This document shows positions 23,770 through 36,200 of a stretch of 64,000 bases of DNA, piece by piece (position 1 is the first letter of the stretch; each line of letters starts with the position of its first letter). The DNA is from Patiria pectinifera. Taxonomy: Eukaryota; Echinodermata; Asteroidea; Valvatida; Asterinidae. The notes beneath the pieces are model-generated. The model was not told where the DNA came from, did not search any database, and saw nothing but the letters and a program-made list of their open reading frames with translations. The DNA lies in NCBI GenBank assembly GCA_029964075.1, contig CM057148.1, positions 24,049,916 through 24,113,915 of the forward strand, given 5' to 3'. Made by a program: the position numbers and the translations under genes.

Positions 23770-24787
23770 AGCATGCATCGACGGCATACGGATTAATAAG
23801 ATCGAATCAGGTTGGCCTTCCATCGCTTATATTCTAGAATTTGTAAGGGACACAATCTTCTCTTTGGATAATTACCAAATAGACACACAGGGCCATGGCC
23901 ACTCATCAGATCAGTGAATGATTTGTGGGTTAATTAAGAAAATAATTACGAGCGCAGACTCTAATTACCAAAACTAATTTTTGTGAGGCCTTTATAATTA
24001 TCAACTTATCCACTTTTCTTTAATTTCTAAAGCGATAATGAGCATAAGACACGAGCCAATGCACACCGCCGGTTTTAATTGCGAGATTGGTGCCACTTTC
24101 AGTAGCGACTGCTCGTGAGCAAGGCTACCGGCCGGCGCCATACCAATAAAGATGGCACTTTATTCGCAATGAACTTTAAATTAGGTGCAGGCGTTTTTTT
24201 CCATGAAGAGAAGGCAATGACATGCTCGATGTAAACGTAGCTCCAGCTTTAAAAACCAGTTTATTCGTGTATGCATGTTACGTTTGGAATGTTTTTTTTG
24301 AATGAGCAAGGTTTTGTTTTCCTCATTAAGCCGGTAGGTTTGTTTCCCAGTAATTATCAATGTTCCTTAAAAAAAAAAGAAGATGTGTACAGACATCAAC
24401 TCGAGTGATGAAAACAGTACTCTATTACACACGGGCAAACTGGCAATAGTTTGACAGTCCTGCCAGTTACAGCGGAATACAGCGCCTTTTTTTTGTCAGA
24501 TCTATTTCTTTGAACTACCAAACAAACCATAATCTGTACCAGCTTTTGGATTCAAAATACACAGAGTCCAAACGTTCTCATTTTTTGTCTTTAAATGAAA
24601 CCTGATACTGTCATCTATTTATCACAAGATTCAAAAATTTGGCATAAGAATGGCTAAATAAAATACAATTTTTACCTTTTCAAATATTTTCAGAACTTTT
24701 AAGTTCGAGTTCTTCATTAGGAACTAAGAAAACAGAGATGAACATTAGTTTGAAGTGTTAAGGCCTGACGAGGTCATAGGTCAGAGT
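23770..24787. promoter_or_regulatory. Upstream region of gene B, shared with gene A
   Basis: Segments here match the upstream region of gene A: about 24,480-24,725 against 40,905-41,160 (TTTGTCAGATC to a GGAACTAA end), and 24,170-24,260 against 38,650-38,730. They are non-coding and better kept than the DNA between them, so they are candidate regulatory sequence, or simply less decayed parts of the tandem duplication. No specific factor site is claimed. Confidence 0.4.
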
Positions 24788-24924
24788 TTAAACACAAAAG
24801 TGACCCGAGATTGTCTCGATGTGATCGTTTTTCTTGCCCGCAGTGGAGATACCGTTCTTGGAGCAGAATTCATTCAGGACAGCAACGGTCAACTTACCAA
24901 TCAGAGATTGGCCTTGAACCGTAA
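24788..24924 (-). pseudogene. SAP-domain fragment, Ku70 C-terminus-like
   Basis: An open stretch ending in a stop reads QSLIGKLTVAVLNEFCSKNG, followed by ISTAGKKNDHIETISGHF. It fits the SAP DNA-binding motif and resembles the C-terminal SAP of the DNA-repair protein Ku70 (XRCC6). No other part of that protein is present. It sits directly beside the CGTAGC-ended element. Probably a stranded last-exon fragment. Copies: 55,419-55,552, and decayed ones at 28,303-28,370 and 51,288-51,352. Confidence 0.5.
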
Positions 24925-24925
24925 T

Positions 24926-25419
24926 CAGGGGCGTAGCACGGTCATTTATATTGGGGGGGGCTTAAATTTTTTTTGAAAAGGGCACTTGTACATCCGTTGT
25001 GAAATGTAGACAGGTTTTTTCTCCGGACACTTGGCCTCCGTAAAATCAAAAATCGGGAGGGGGAGGGGGGAAAATGGTACCATCTGTCGATGTGGGCGCT
25101 GTTCAAAACCGACGATTATGCACACAAAGGGCCAATATATGGTGCTTTTTAGGGCGATACATGTGCAAAATTCTGAAAAAGGCATCCAAAACGGCAGATG
25201 CCACAAAAAAGGGCACTACTTTTTGAAAAGGGCACTTGTTCAGAAAAAAAGGGTACTTCGTAAAAAAAAAAGGGCACTCTGTACATTTGGGGGGGGGGGG
25301 GGGGACCCCGTTGAAAAAAAGGGCATTTGAATGAATAAGGCAGTTTTTAAAAAAAATTGGGGGGGGGGAATACCATACCCCCTTACCCCCCCCCCCCCTC
25401 CAGCTGGCTACGCCTATGG
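24926..25419. mobile_element. Non-autonomous element with CGTAGC ends
   Basis: The ends are inverted: CAGGGGCGTAGC at 24,926 and GCTACGCCTATG at about 25,408. The interior has long G and C runs and a repeated AAAAGGGCACTT-like motif. It is non-coding. The open frames of Lys-Gly repeats are low complexity. The right-arm copy is at about 54,930-55,414. Confidence 0.55.
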
Positions 25420-25589
25420 TAATTACTATTTCACCTGCTTAAGGCAGACACTGGTCAATAATGAACACTTGTTAGTTGCATTTATCTGCCAAATGAGGTA
25501 ACCATGCCAATCTAACCATTGCAGCCACATGTCTCAATTGCCAACCTGTGTGTTGCATCCACCTGTTCATAATTATCATGTCTTCAAAA

Positions 25590-25912
25590 ATGTGTCAACT
25601 TGTCCATTCAGGTCACCTGTCTATTGTCGATCTTTTTGTGGCAACTGGTACTATTGTGGCCCATGTCCATTGTGATGGACTGTCTATTGTCACCACCTGT
25701 CCATTATGGACACCTTTTCATTGTGACAACCTGCCCTATTCTGGACACCTGTCCATGTTAACTACCTGTCCATTGTGGCCACCTGTCAATTTTGACTACC
25801 TGGTCATTGTGGCCACCTGTCCATGTTAACTACCTGTCCATTGTGGCCACCTGTCCATTTTGACTACCTGTTCATTGTGGCCACCTGTCCATTGCGGACA
25901 CCTGTGCATTGT
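25590..25912. repeat. 17-bp minisatellite
   Basis: Repeats of CCACCTGTCCATTGTGG and close variants (CTACCTGTCCATTTTGA), about 17 bases each. The other arm has a longer version at 54,200-54,740. Confidence 0.85.
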
Positions 25913-26489
25913 TCCGTCACTCATATTATATGTCATTTTAATGAAATGACATCTTAATTTGACTGTCTTAATTTTTGAAATTAAATCATAAAAAGTGCCA
26001 TCGCATGCTTTTAGATTTAAACCGCACGATATATTTAGTGCATCCAAATTTGTGGAAAAATGGGTGATTCGTTATTAATTTGACTGCCAATTCTATTAAG
26101 CCGACCGGGAAAACCTTTATTGTAATATTGGTCGTTTTCGAAATATTAAGTAGCTATAGGGGGGAGAACAACTAACCTCTTGAGGTTTCACAACAACATA
26201 TATCTAAATAATTTAAATAAGCTGAAACTATCAAAAATGAATCCAGCATACCTGAAAACATAGATATTGATACGAGAATCATCTAAATCGACCATATGGA
26301 AGCATTTCTATGAGAAAAGATAGCTCTTAGGGGGGTCGTTTTGGCGCCCATCTTGAAAAAAGGCCGCCATCTTGGATTTTCAATTGGCCGATCGGGCAGA
26401 TTTGTGAAGTATACCCTAGAGAATCATTGTGAAGAGTTTGGTGCTTGTATCAACATTTGCACGGTTTTTCTGTCAACTGCTCAAAAATT

Positions 26490-27750
26490 CAAATCTCAAA
26501 AATTAAGTAATGCATTAAATTGAGCCGTGGCCAGGTGATTTATCTTGAAATATACACAAACTAGACAGAAGATTTAGATAAAATATTGTTTTTCTCTCCC
26601 TCAACAGTGTCTTGTGTAAACGCGGGGAAAAACTTGGAGAGAGTGCCGTCCCAGTCCAAACAGACCATTTTCCACACTTTTTTCTTGGAAACGATAGCCA
26701 TGGACGACAAACTATCTCAAAAATTAAGTAATGCATTAAATTGAGCCGTTGCCGGGTGATTTATCTTGAAATATGGACAAATTAGACAGAAGATTGAGAC
26801 AAAATATTGTTTTTCTCTCCCTCAACAGTGTCTTGTGTAAACGCGGAGAAAAACTTGGCGAGAGTGCAGTCCCAGTCCAAACAGACCATTTTCCACACTT
26901 TTTTTCTCGGAAACGATAGCCATGGACGACAAACTATCTCGAATATTAAGTAATGCATTAAATTGAGCGGTAACCAGGTATTTTATCACTAGAAATAGAC
27001 AAACTAGACAGAAGATTTAGACAAAATATTGTTTTTCTCTCCCTCAACTGTGTCTTGTGTAAACGCGGAGTAAAAATTGGAGAGAGTGCAGTCCCAGTCC
27101 AAACAGAGCATTTTCCACACTTTTTTTCTTGGAAACGATAGTCATGGACTACAAACTATCTCAAAAATAAAGTAATGCATTAAAAAGAGCCGTTGCCAGG
27201 TGATTTATCTTGAAATATAGACAAACTAGACAGAAGATTTAGACAAAATATTGTTTTTCTCTCCCTCAACAGTGTCTTGTGTAAACGCGGAGCAAAACTT
27301 GGCGAGAGTGCAGTCCCAGTCCAAACAGACCATTTTCCACATTTGTTTTCTCGGAAACGATAGTCATGGACGACAAACTATCTCAAAAATTAAGTAATGC
27401 ATTAAATTGAGCCGTGGCCAGTTGATTTATCTTGAAATATAGACAAACTAGACAGAAGATTCAGACAAAATATTGTTTTTTCTCTCCGTCAACAGTGTCT
27501 TGTGTAAACGCGGAGGAAAACTTGGAGAGAGTGCAGTCCCAGTCCAAACAGACCGTTTTCCTCACTTTTTGCTCGGAAACGATAGTCCTGCTGGACACGA
27601 TATCTCAAAAATTAAGTAATGCATTGAATTGAACGGTGGCCAAGTGATTTATCACAAAAAAATAGACAAACATGGCACAAGGTTGAGACAAAATATTGTT
27701 TTTTCTCTCCGTCAACAGTGTCTTGTGTCAACACGGCGTAAAACTTGGCG
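26490..27750. repeat. 222-bp satellite, about 6 units
   Basis: CTCAAAAATTAAGTAATGCA-type unit starts lie at 26,495, 26,716, 26,938, 27,160, 27,382 and 27,604, a strict 221-222 bp period. Each unit holds GACAAACTAGACAGAAG and CAACAGTGTCTTGTGT. No coding frame persists across units. The other arm has about eight units. Confidence 0.9.
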
Positions 27751-29022
27751 AGAACAAAGGAAGTACCCAACTTCCATGCCTGTGTAAAGCGGGTTTGTTT
27801 ATGGTGTAAATCGAGGACTCACACGTGCAACATCATCGGTGAATCGAGGACAAGAACCAAATCGAGGACGACCTCAAAAAAGAAAACGTGTACAAAACCA
27901 ATGAGAGCTGTTGCAAAAATGTTGAAGTACAAACAAAGGAAAAAGGGAAGAGGAACAAAAGAAAATCCTCGATTTACACCATAAACAAACGTGTGTTGGG
28001 GGGGTGGTGGACTGGACACCATCTTACCATGGGGGCGCTGCTCAAAACCGATATCATGGTAAATGGTTACCGCTATTCAAATAAAAAGCCACTCGCGAAA
28101 AACAAGGTTTTGCTCAAAAATAGAACCACAAAATCGTTGGAAAAAGGCACTTTACTTAATCCGCTAATCAAGGTAATTTATAGGACTGTGCATTTTTCCC
28201 CGTTGTCAAATTTCCAGTTGGGGGGGGGGGGTGACTTGGGGGCGGCGGATTTTTTGAGGGGGGCGGGGCGGCCCCTCCCCATACGCCCCCCCCCCCCCAA
28301 CACCAAAGTGGCCCGAGATGGTCTATATGAGATCGGGTTTTTTTGGCCTGCAGTGGAGAGACCTTAACTGAAAAATTTACGAGAATTCAAAATTGACAAT
28401 TATACATTGTATTATTTAATTGATACATCCTTTTTAGAGGCTATTTTTTTTTGTAAGTGCGATAAATTATCAACTATTATCAATAAGGTGACGTGTATTA
28501 CATCGCCAGATAAAGACAATATTGACGAGAATGAAAGTTTGACAATTACAAATCTTATAATTTAATTTGTACACCCTTTTGTACTGGCAATTTTTTAAGT
28601 GCGATAAATTACTAATTATTATTAATAAAGTGTTTTATATTCGCTAGATAATTGAAAAATTGACGACAATAATAAATCTGATAATTTAATTGATACACCC
28701 TTTATATGGGCAAAAATGTGGTTTTTGAAGTGCAATAAATAATTGGCAAATATTTAAAAGGCGACAACTAAGTCCTTCTACAATAGAAATTTTTTAATGT
28801 GAATAATGGCTAAGATCAAGATGAATTAATACATCAAATTATCAACAATACACTTTTCTAAACTCGTGTAATAAGCAGCAACTCGTCTTGATCGTGTAAT
28901 AAACAGGAATTTGAAATCACAATCGACATTAAAAAATTCACAAATGTCATTAAATACTTTGCATTCTTTCCTTGTATCGCAAAGGATTGGGATCAAGGCA
29001 AAGAATTGTGGGTGACCCTTGA
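27750..29022. other. Non-coding 3' flank of gene A, no gene seen
   Basis: Contains an element-like block with GTTTATGGTGTAAATCGAGGA inverted around 27,795-27,990, long G/C runs (28,218-28,300), the decayed SAP-fragment copy (28,303-28,370) and AT-rich satellite-like pieces. No supported gene. Confidence 0.5.
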
Positions 29023-29030
29023 CCCGTCCA

Positions 29031-29896
29031 CAGTGGCGGTGCCAGACTCTAAGATTTGGGGAGGGGGCAACCTCGTGCCCAGTGCTTACTTTATTTCCAC
29101 CGTTGTTTCCCAATAGTAAACCCTGGATAGGAAACTTCCTTCCTGCATCCTGATTCGATACCGCAATTGGCTAGAAATGGATTTATATCGTGTACTTGGT
29201 GTTGTTATTCACAACGTGCAGTACGTGTTTTCGCGATCATTCGTCCACGCCTTCTCGAAAATATTCATTTCCTTTCCAGTTTGTTAATATTAATATGAAA
29301 TGTAATACTACATGTTGTCTCGTTAAGATCGTAACAGTTTAATTAAAATAAAATCATGTTTTCATAACTCACGCCATGCTCGCGCTGCGACGAATTGATT
29401 CTGTTTGTACCCCAGACACTGCATACATAAACAAACGCAAATGTAACGCACAGGCAGGCACCAGACTACTCCTAATTTGCATACGTGTTCAAAAATATTG
29501 CACATGCAAATGATCCAATACCAGGGTGAGATAGCAGGTAGTGGTGGGCGCGTACTGCTCGACACCCTGGGTACGAGGTTGGCGTTTTTATGAATGAGAA
29601 ATGTATCAAACCGCAGAATGGTGTATAATAAAATGTATAACAAAATGCACATATAATAGACGTTGGCAGCGCACTGTCTACGGCTGTATAAATGCCGGTG
29701 TGGCGTGTTTTGTCCAAAGTACCAATGTTTTAATGCTTTCATTGGCCCCAAATTTTATGAATCTTAACGGCGAATAAAATAAACATAATTAATCCACTTG
29801 TCAATAGTGTGTTCATGGAAAACTGGGGGCAAACTGGGGCAAAGACAAAACTGGGAGGGTGCAATGCCCCCATGCCCCCCGTAGCGCCGCCCGCTG
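29031..29896. mobile_element. hAT-like non-autonomous element, 866 bp
   Basis: Starts CAGTGGCGGTGC and ends GCGCCGCCCGCTG, imperfect inverted ends. It is flanked on both sides by CCCGTCCA (29,023-29,030 and 29,897-29,904), an 8-bp target-site duplication as hAT elements make. The 3' flank of gene B lacks it (about 18,220-18,255). The right arm has it at 49,765-50,625 with the same target duplication. No transposase frame. Confidence 0.8.
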
Positions 29897-30170
29897 CCCG
29901 TCCAGCATTGACCTCACACTGCACTGTGAAGAGCGTCACAACCTTGCTTGACAACCAATCACGTAGCACTATTTCGACTCCCCCTGTAAGTTGTCACACA
30001 TAAATTGGCCAATGAGAGCGCTTGAAAATCTGTCAGTTTCGCGGGTAATTGGTACAACGTAAAGTTATCTTTTTTTACGTGCAGATAAGCCATTAAAAGA
30101 TTGCATATAATTATATACCGCCCTCAACAGCAGAACAAAGGTGAACAATAAAGAAAAGCAGCCCATAAAT

Positions 30171-30286
30171 CTACATGTCGCGACGAGTTTGCGTGCAAAT
30201 GAACGGATAACTGCCGTTCTCCCATTCCTCTCCACTTCTGTCAAAACGTCTGTAGTATTCTTGTCCAGTGTTGGCAACGAACAATG
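30171..30286 (-). CDS. Gene A exon 5: CTLD C-half and stop
   Basis: Acceptor AAAG, then 38 residues with [13 protein letters not shown] and [14 protein letters not shown], ending in TRRDM and TAG. The second Cys pair usual in the long loop of C-type lectin domains is absent, leaving only the Cys that would pair with Cys 58 from exon 1. Confidence 0.8.
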
Positions 30287-33200
30287 CTTTAAAAGGATGA
30301 AAAAAATGAAGAAAAAAAACTTATTTGCAAGGGTTTCAAAATTTAAAGTTATCAATAATTATCCTCTTTTCGGCTAAACGACTTTTATAATGGGAAATTT
30401 ACCTGCGTTTTCATGGCTACTGTACAAACCAATTGTTGCTTCCTTTCCTGAAAATCATACAAAACAAAATACAAAAAGTTTTAGGCATATGTCACATTTC
30501 GAAGTCATTTTAACACTCTGGCATTCTTTTAATCATTACTTGACCCACACCAGATTGCATTTCCCATGTAAGCTACACAATCAAATAAAAACGGCAAAGA
30601 TCAACATATTGATACGTCCCCTTTTGATTGTCATTAGTTAGGTCGTGTTGTGTTTTATTTATCTTTTTTTTCTGCATATACCTTGGCGGATAGATACAGA
30701 AGCATTCCTTGAGCCAGAGTTTGCCGTGCAGGTGATGATGTCGCCCTCAGCGATGGGTCCGTGTCCCTGATCGATGACCAGGGCAGACTGCACCACGCAC
30801 GGTGAGAAACTGGTCGGGGTAACCTCACAGCCTTCCTCGGTGGAGTTTCGGCCCAGGTCCTGCCACTGCGCTCGCTCTTGGTGGTACACGCTCCAGTAAA
30901 TAGTGGGTCCAGTAGAGGCGCTTGCCGTGCAAACATAGCGAAGACTTCCGCTGTTTTTGTAGGTGCTATCGATGTAGAGGCTGCGCATTTTTAGGTCCCA
31001 ATCTGAAGAGACGTTCAACGGGTATATAGAATTAAATGATTTCAAATCCATTTTCCGTTATCAAAAAAAAAGAGTTCAGGCACTATATATCAAAAACAAA
31101 TTAGGTTTTCGCCAATTTTTTTTGTTCACGTGTGGGGCAGATTAGTACACAGGACGTGTGCATTTGCCATGCATGGTTCTTGGACCATTCTACAGTTTAT
31201 AGTACATCTTATGCATACTGCAGAGGGGGCTTATTTAAGCAATGTGAAATAGAGATGATGGAGCATCCATCTGTACATTTAGGTTTAGTGTACTCCAGAA
31301 TATACTAAGCCGTCTCCAATCCATATCAAAAAAAAAATCCTACTCACCAAGTGACCCGCAGGCGTAGAGGTTGGCTATCTGTTCCTTGGTGAGGAGATGA
31401 TCAAATACCATTAGATTGCTGTAGGCTGCCGAACCTCCGGAGGACAGCGATGAGGGCGGTGGAAATCCATCACAGGGATTCATGCTCCCTAAAACCAACC
31501 TGGTACATCCATCATTAGGCGAAAACCTTTCTGTTTCATTATCGTAACTGCCAAGCTCCTTGCCGTCCAGGTACAAGACAAGTGCATTTGTTGGTGACAG
31601 ATCCACAGTAGCGGCCAGGTGGAACCATCTATCCATCGGAATCTTATTCGTCTCGTACTTCAGATAGTATGTCCACGATTCACTCCGAGCTCCGAACAAG
31701 AATTTGTTATCCGAGTTTCTGTACGCGAAGAAGATGCCCCGTCCTCTCCACGTACGTCCTCCCACTGAAACAAAATAACTATCATGGGTAAAACCTGCCG
31801 AAGAGTTGATTTTGAGCCACAGTGACCAGGTCACGCTTTCTGAGGCACACACGTCAGGATCAGAGACGCAGGTCCCTGCGAAATCGCCCAGGTCGATGTA
31901 GGCACCCTCTCCGGTGTAAATCGAGCATTTCTGCTGAACCACTTCGGGGGAAAGAACCATGTTGTAGACACCTGTGCCAATCTCACTTTTATTGATCGCA
32001 ACAGGTGAATCATAAGCATCGCATGATGTGAAGTGACCACTTGTCTCAGCATTGGAACCCAGTGTATTGTGGTAGATCATGTTGTACCTCTCTGGGAAGA
32101 AAAAAAAAAGGTATTTTTTTTGTAATTCAGTGATGACAAATTGTTTCCTGTCATTGTATTGAGAGTTTTATGCACGGAAGCTCTGAATACAAATTGAATA
32201 GTGTGAATTTACTGCTGAAAGAGTCATGACTGCGGTGATTGCTGAATGGTAGATGGGAAGGGAATTATAACAAATTTGACGACGGGCTATACTCCGTTCA
32301 GTAAGGTATCCATGGATTTTTTTATTAGGTCACTCGGCAGCAGTAAAATCAAACTGTGGAATTTTTGCTGACAGGGCGACTATTTTGCCAAAAAAAAAGA
32401 ACAATGGGAAGGGAGGACCCTACTCTCTAAATTCCAAAGAGTGAAAAAAAATCGCTCCATTGGAGTGAAGATTCACTCCCACGTCGGAAACTAGGGACTG
32501 GACGTTTTAGAGTGAAATTTCTTCAATCGTAAAGATCGAGTTTTCACTCGAGCTTCGACTGAAGTGGTTCATTTTTCAGGTCTTCATTGCCTTACACCTG
32601 ACGGTTATGAACTTCTGCTGACATGGCGAGAAAAAAAATCACGACAATTTTTATGTGTTCATATTTTTACCTGACGGAGGAAGCTGAAATTTTCTTTTAC
32701 ACATTCCTTGTGGCCAGAATTACAAAGATGATTGGTTTAGAAAAAGTAAATAATGTCCGTGGGCGATGACGTGTTTATCGAAAACATATCGCAGTTGCAC
32801 GCTTTCGTCGTAACCAACCTCGGTAGGAATCCCTGCAGCAAGACCCCCTGACCAGCAGCATCTTCAAAGATATCGCACCGATACGTGCCTTCCGTCGCCA
32901 TAAATCCGTCACCGATCAACTGGTTCGATCAACGCCTCATCAATCGTCCTACACTCCAGGGTCCACCCCGGCAAAACAGAACCTTGCCACCGTACGCGCT
33001 GCATGAAATGCCAGTATGTGGACCCTTCTTTAACCTATTGTAGACCCAAAAGGACACTCCCACTACCCTGCATCACCTGCAACTTGGTGTATGCCATCAT
33101 CTGCCAACAGTGCAAACAGCTCTGTACATTGGTGAGGCTAACGGCGTTTGGGAGACCGGTTCGAGGAGCACTTAGGAAGCGTGAAAAGAAAGAACATTGA

Positions 33201-36200
33201 CACCTGTTGGGCAATATTTCTCTACCCCACCCCACTCAATTGAAGACATAATCTCTTAATCCAAAGAGTAAAAATTCACTCCATTCGAGTGAAGATTCAC
33301 TCCCAGAGTCGGAAACTAGGGACTGGACGTTTTAGAGTGAAATGCCTTCAATCGTTAAGATCGAGTTTTCACAGGAGCTTCGACTGAAATGGTTCTTTTT
33401 TTCAGACTATTTCAATCGAAAATGAGAGTGATTTTCACTCTAAAATGTCTAGTCCCTAATTTCACTCTTTGGAATTTAGAGAGTATGCACGTCTTATGTG
33501 TCTTGGCAACCGTGCAGACTGAGGAAATGCGGAAGGAGCGGGAGCAGCGTCTGATATGCCACCTTGGAACGCTGTTCCCGTGTGGCATCAACGTCGAGTT
33601 CTCCGCGTTTCCTTCTTAGTAGTAGTAGCAACATTTATTTCAATGATGCCATTCATTACAATTGTGTACAATCATATATATATATTCGAAAATGTCACTA
33701 GTAATAATATTTGATAGTTATGTACACAGTGATTAATAACATAGTGTAAAATTAAATGACAACATTTAGGTATAAGGTTAAGCAGAACGCTTTTGTGCCC
33801 TTACCTGTGGACAAACATACAACCAAAGTACTGTATTAAGGGACAAACAAAACACTACGTGAGACAGACAGGACAAGTGTGAGACAAGGCCTAAATATCA
33901 ATGCACAAAGTAATAACATTTCAATTTATGAATATGATTCAAGAAAATTAGTTTTTGAATTGTTGACAAAGACCGATAGTGTGGGTAATGATTTAAAGGG
34001 AATATACAACATTTGCAAACATCGATGAAAACACTTTTTTTACGAAAAACCTTACTAGGATGTTGGTAAATGACAGTTTAAAGCATCCTGTAAAATTATG
34101 GCACCAGGTGTGAAGTCATTTTCAAGAAAATTGGTATTTTGTATAAATTTTCAACGGTGATCGGCCAACCACCGTAGGAAAAACATGACTATTTCTCAAC
34201 TACTGCTCCAATTTACCATTTTTGTTCAGTCCAAGTTTTGTTTGCTATTGGTTACATGTTCATGAACGGGTGCAGGCCAGCTAGACTGGTTCCCTTGCCT
34301 TACAATTTTCCATCATCTATAAATTGATCCATTTTATCTTTTGTGGAGTCAGGGAACCAGACTACTTGAACAATTTTGTTTTTCTTGGTTTTTCCAACCT
34401 TTTCGTACACAAAATTTTAAAAATGTCAGTGTAACAATATTTGATCTATTATACTAACCCCTCAAATAGTTCATTTCTGAAAATTACAGCAAAAGCCAAT
34501 GATGTACATTCACTTTAAATTGAACGAACACTTTTCCCCTTGCACTACTTCGAATGTTATATACATGAATGTTAGATGCTAATGTAAAACAAGTATTAAA
34601 ACAGGACGGGAGTAAATTATGCATAAATGTATACATTAATTCTCCTAAATGAAGGTAATATAAGTCATTACATTGTAATATATTTAATTTAGCAAATAAT
34701 GGAGCAGAATGATCACGATAGTCAGCATTTGAAATTACACGAACTGCTCGCTTCTGTAAAGTAAGTTATTTGTTACACTTAGATGGCAAACTACGCCAGG
34801 TCAAAATTGAGTAATTTAAGTATGGTAAAACAAATCAATTATACAATGTTCATAAAATCTTACTCGGACGGTAATATTTCAAACGATTTATTACTCCAAT
34901 GTTCTTTGATGTTTTTGTCGCTAGTTCATCAATATGATTTTTCCAAGTGAGATTTTCATCAATAGTTACACCCAGGAATTTAGTTATCTTAACCTGATTA
35001 AGCCTTGAGAGGAATGAACATATTGAGTGTACTTGTACTGATTGGCACAAAAAATCGTATAATTTGACTTGACGACATTAATACATAATTTATTTTGCGA
35101 GAAGCCATGTACTGATCTTTTCAAGTTCCATGTTTAGGTTACTAATTGCTTCATCTACATTAGCGTAAGTATACAACAAACTTACGTATCATCTGCAAAT
35201 AAACAACATGTTGTGGTGTCTGAGGTGTTACATATGCCATTAATATAAAGAAGAAATAGTTAAGGACTCAACACGGCACCCTGAGGTACTCCACACGTAA
35301 TGAATCGGCTAGTTGAAGTTACAGATTGAAACGATACATACTGGTTTCTGTTACACAGATAACTTTTTCAGTAGGTCAAAAGCTGTTCCCCGCACTCCGT
35401 AATGTTCTAATTTACTTATAAGAATATCGTGATTTACAGTATCAAATGCTTTTGATAAGTCCAAGAAAATGCCTCAACTGCATTACATAATTTGTTAATT
35501 ACACACGATATCTCTATTTCAGTTGAACGATTTCGTCTAAATCCAAATTGAGACTCGGAGAGAATATTATTTTTAGTAAAAGATACTAATCGTTTATAAA
35601 TAAGGGTCTATAGTTGGTAATGTCATGCTTACAACCTTATTTTTATAGATCGGTGTTACTTGGGCTATTTTTAGATCATCGGGAAAAATTCCAGCTGTCA
35701 AACACTTGTTTAAAATGTCAGCCAAAGGCTGAGCTGAAGAATATCGTGCTTGTTTGATGACAGAAGAACTTAAACCATCAAATCCAGGGGCCTTCCCAGA
35801 AGGTATTTTGTTAAAGTAATCAACAACCTCTTCCTTGGTAAAAGGTGTAAAAAAAAACCCAGTGAATTTGGACATTTGTTGCGTATAGAAACGAATTAAA
35901 GTAACTGTTACATAACGGGAGTTCTCTGGAGAGGCTACTGCCGATGTTCACAAGGTAGTTGTTAAATGCTTCTTCAATTTCCGACCATGCTCCATAGGAA
36001 AGCGCACAAAGTACGGCAGATAGTTGTTTATCGTGAACCGGATAGCAACTGTGTTGCATACGCGTGCGTTGGTTTTCACACGAGAAGTTCATAATGAGCA
36101 GGGAACTGATGATCTTTACGACGAAGGCGTGGATCTGCGATTTATTTTCGGTAAACACGTCGCCGACGGATAAGTTTACTTTTTCTAAACTAAGCATCTT

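Larger units (their letters stand above)
16310..34708. repeat. Left arm of the large inverted duplication
   Basis: Read as reverse complement, this arm matches 43,493-64,000 from end to end. Genes, introns and transposons come in the same order. The arms differ by scattered substitutions and by indels: right-arm-only hAT-like insertion 48,207-49,119, a 522-bp tandem duplication at 44,381-45,424, and different satellite and minisatellite copy numbers. The match ends at 34,708 only because the right contig starts there. Confidence 0.9.

Noticed and set aside
25031-25330. Lys/Gly-rich open frame
   Set aside because: Lies inside a low-complexity non-autonomous element with long G runs.
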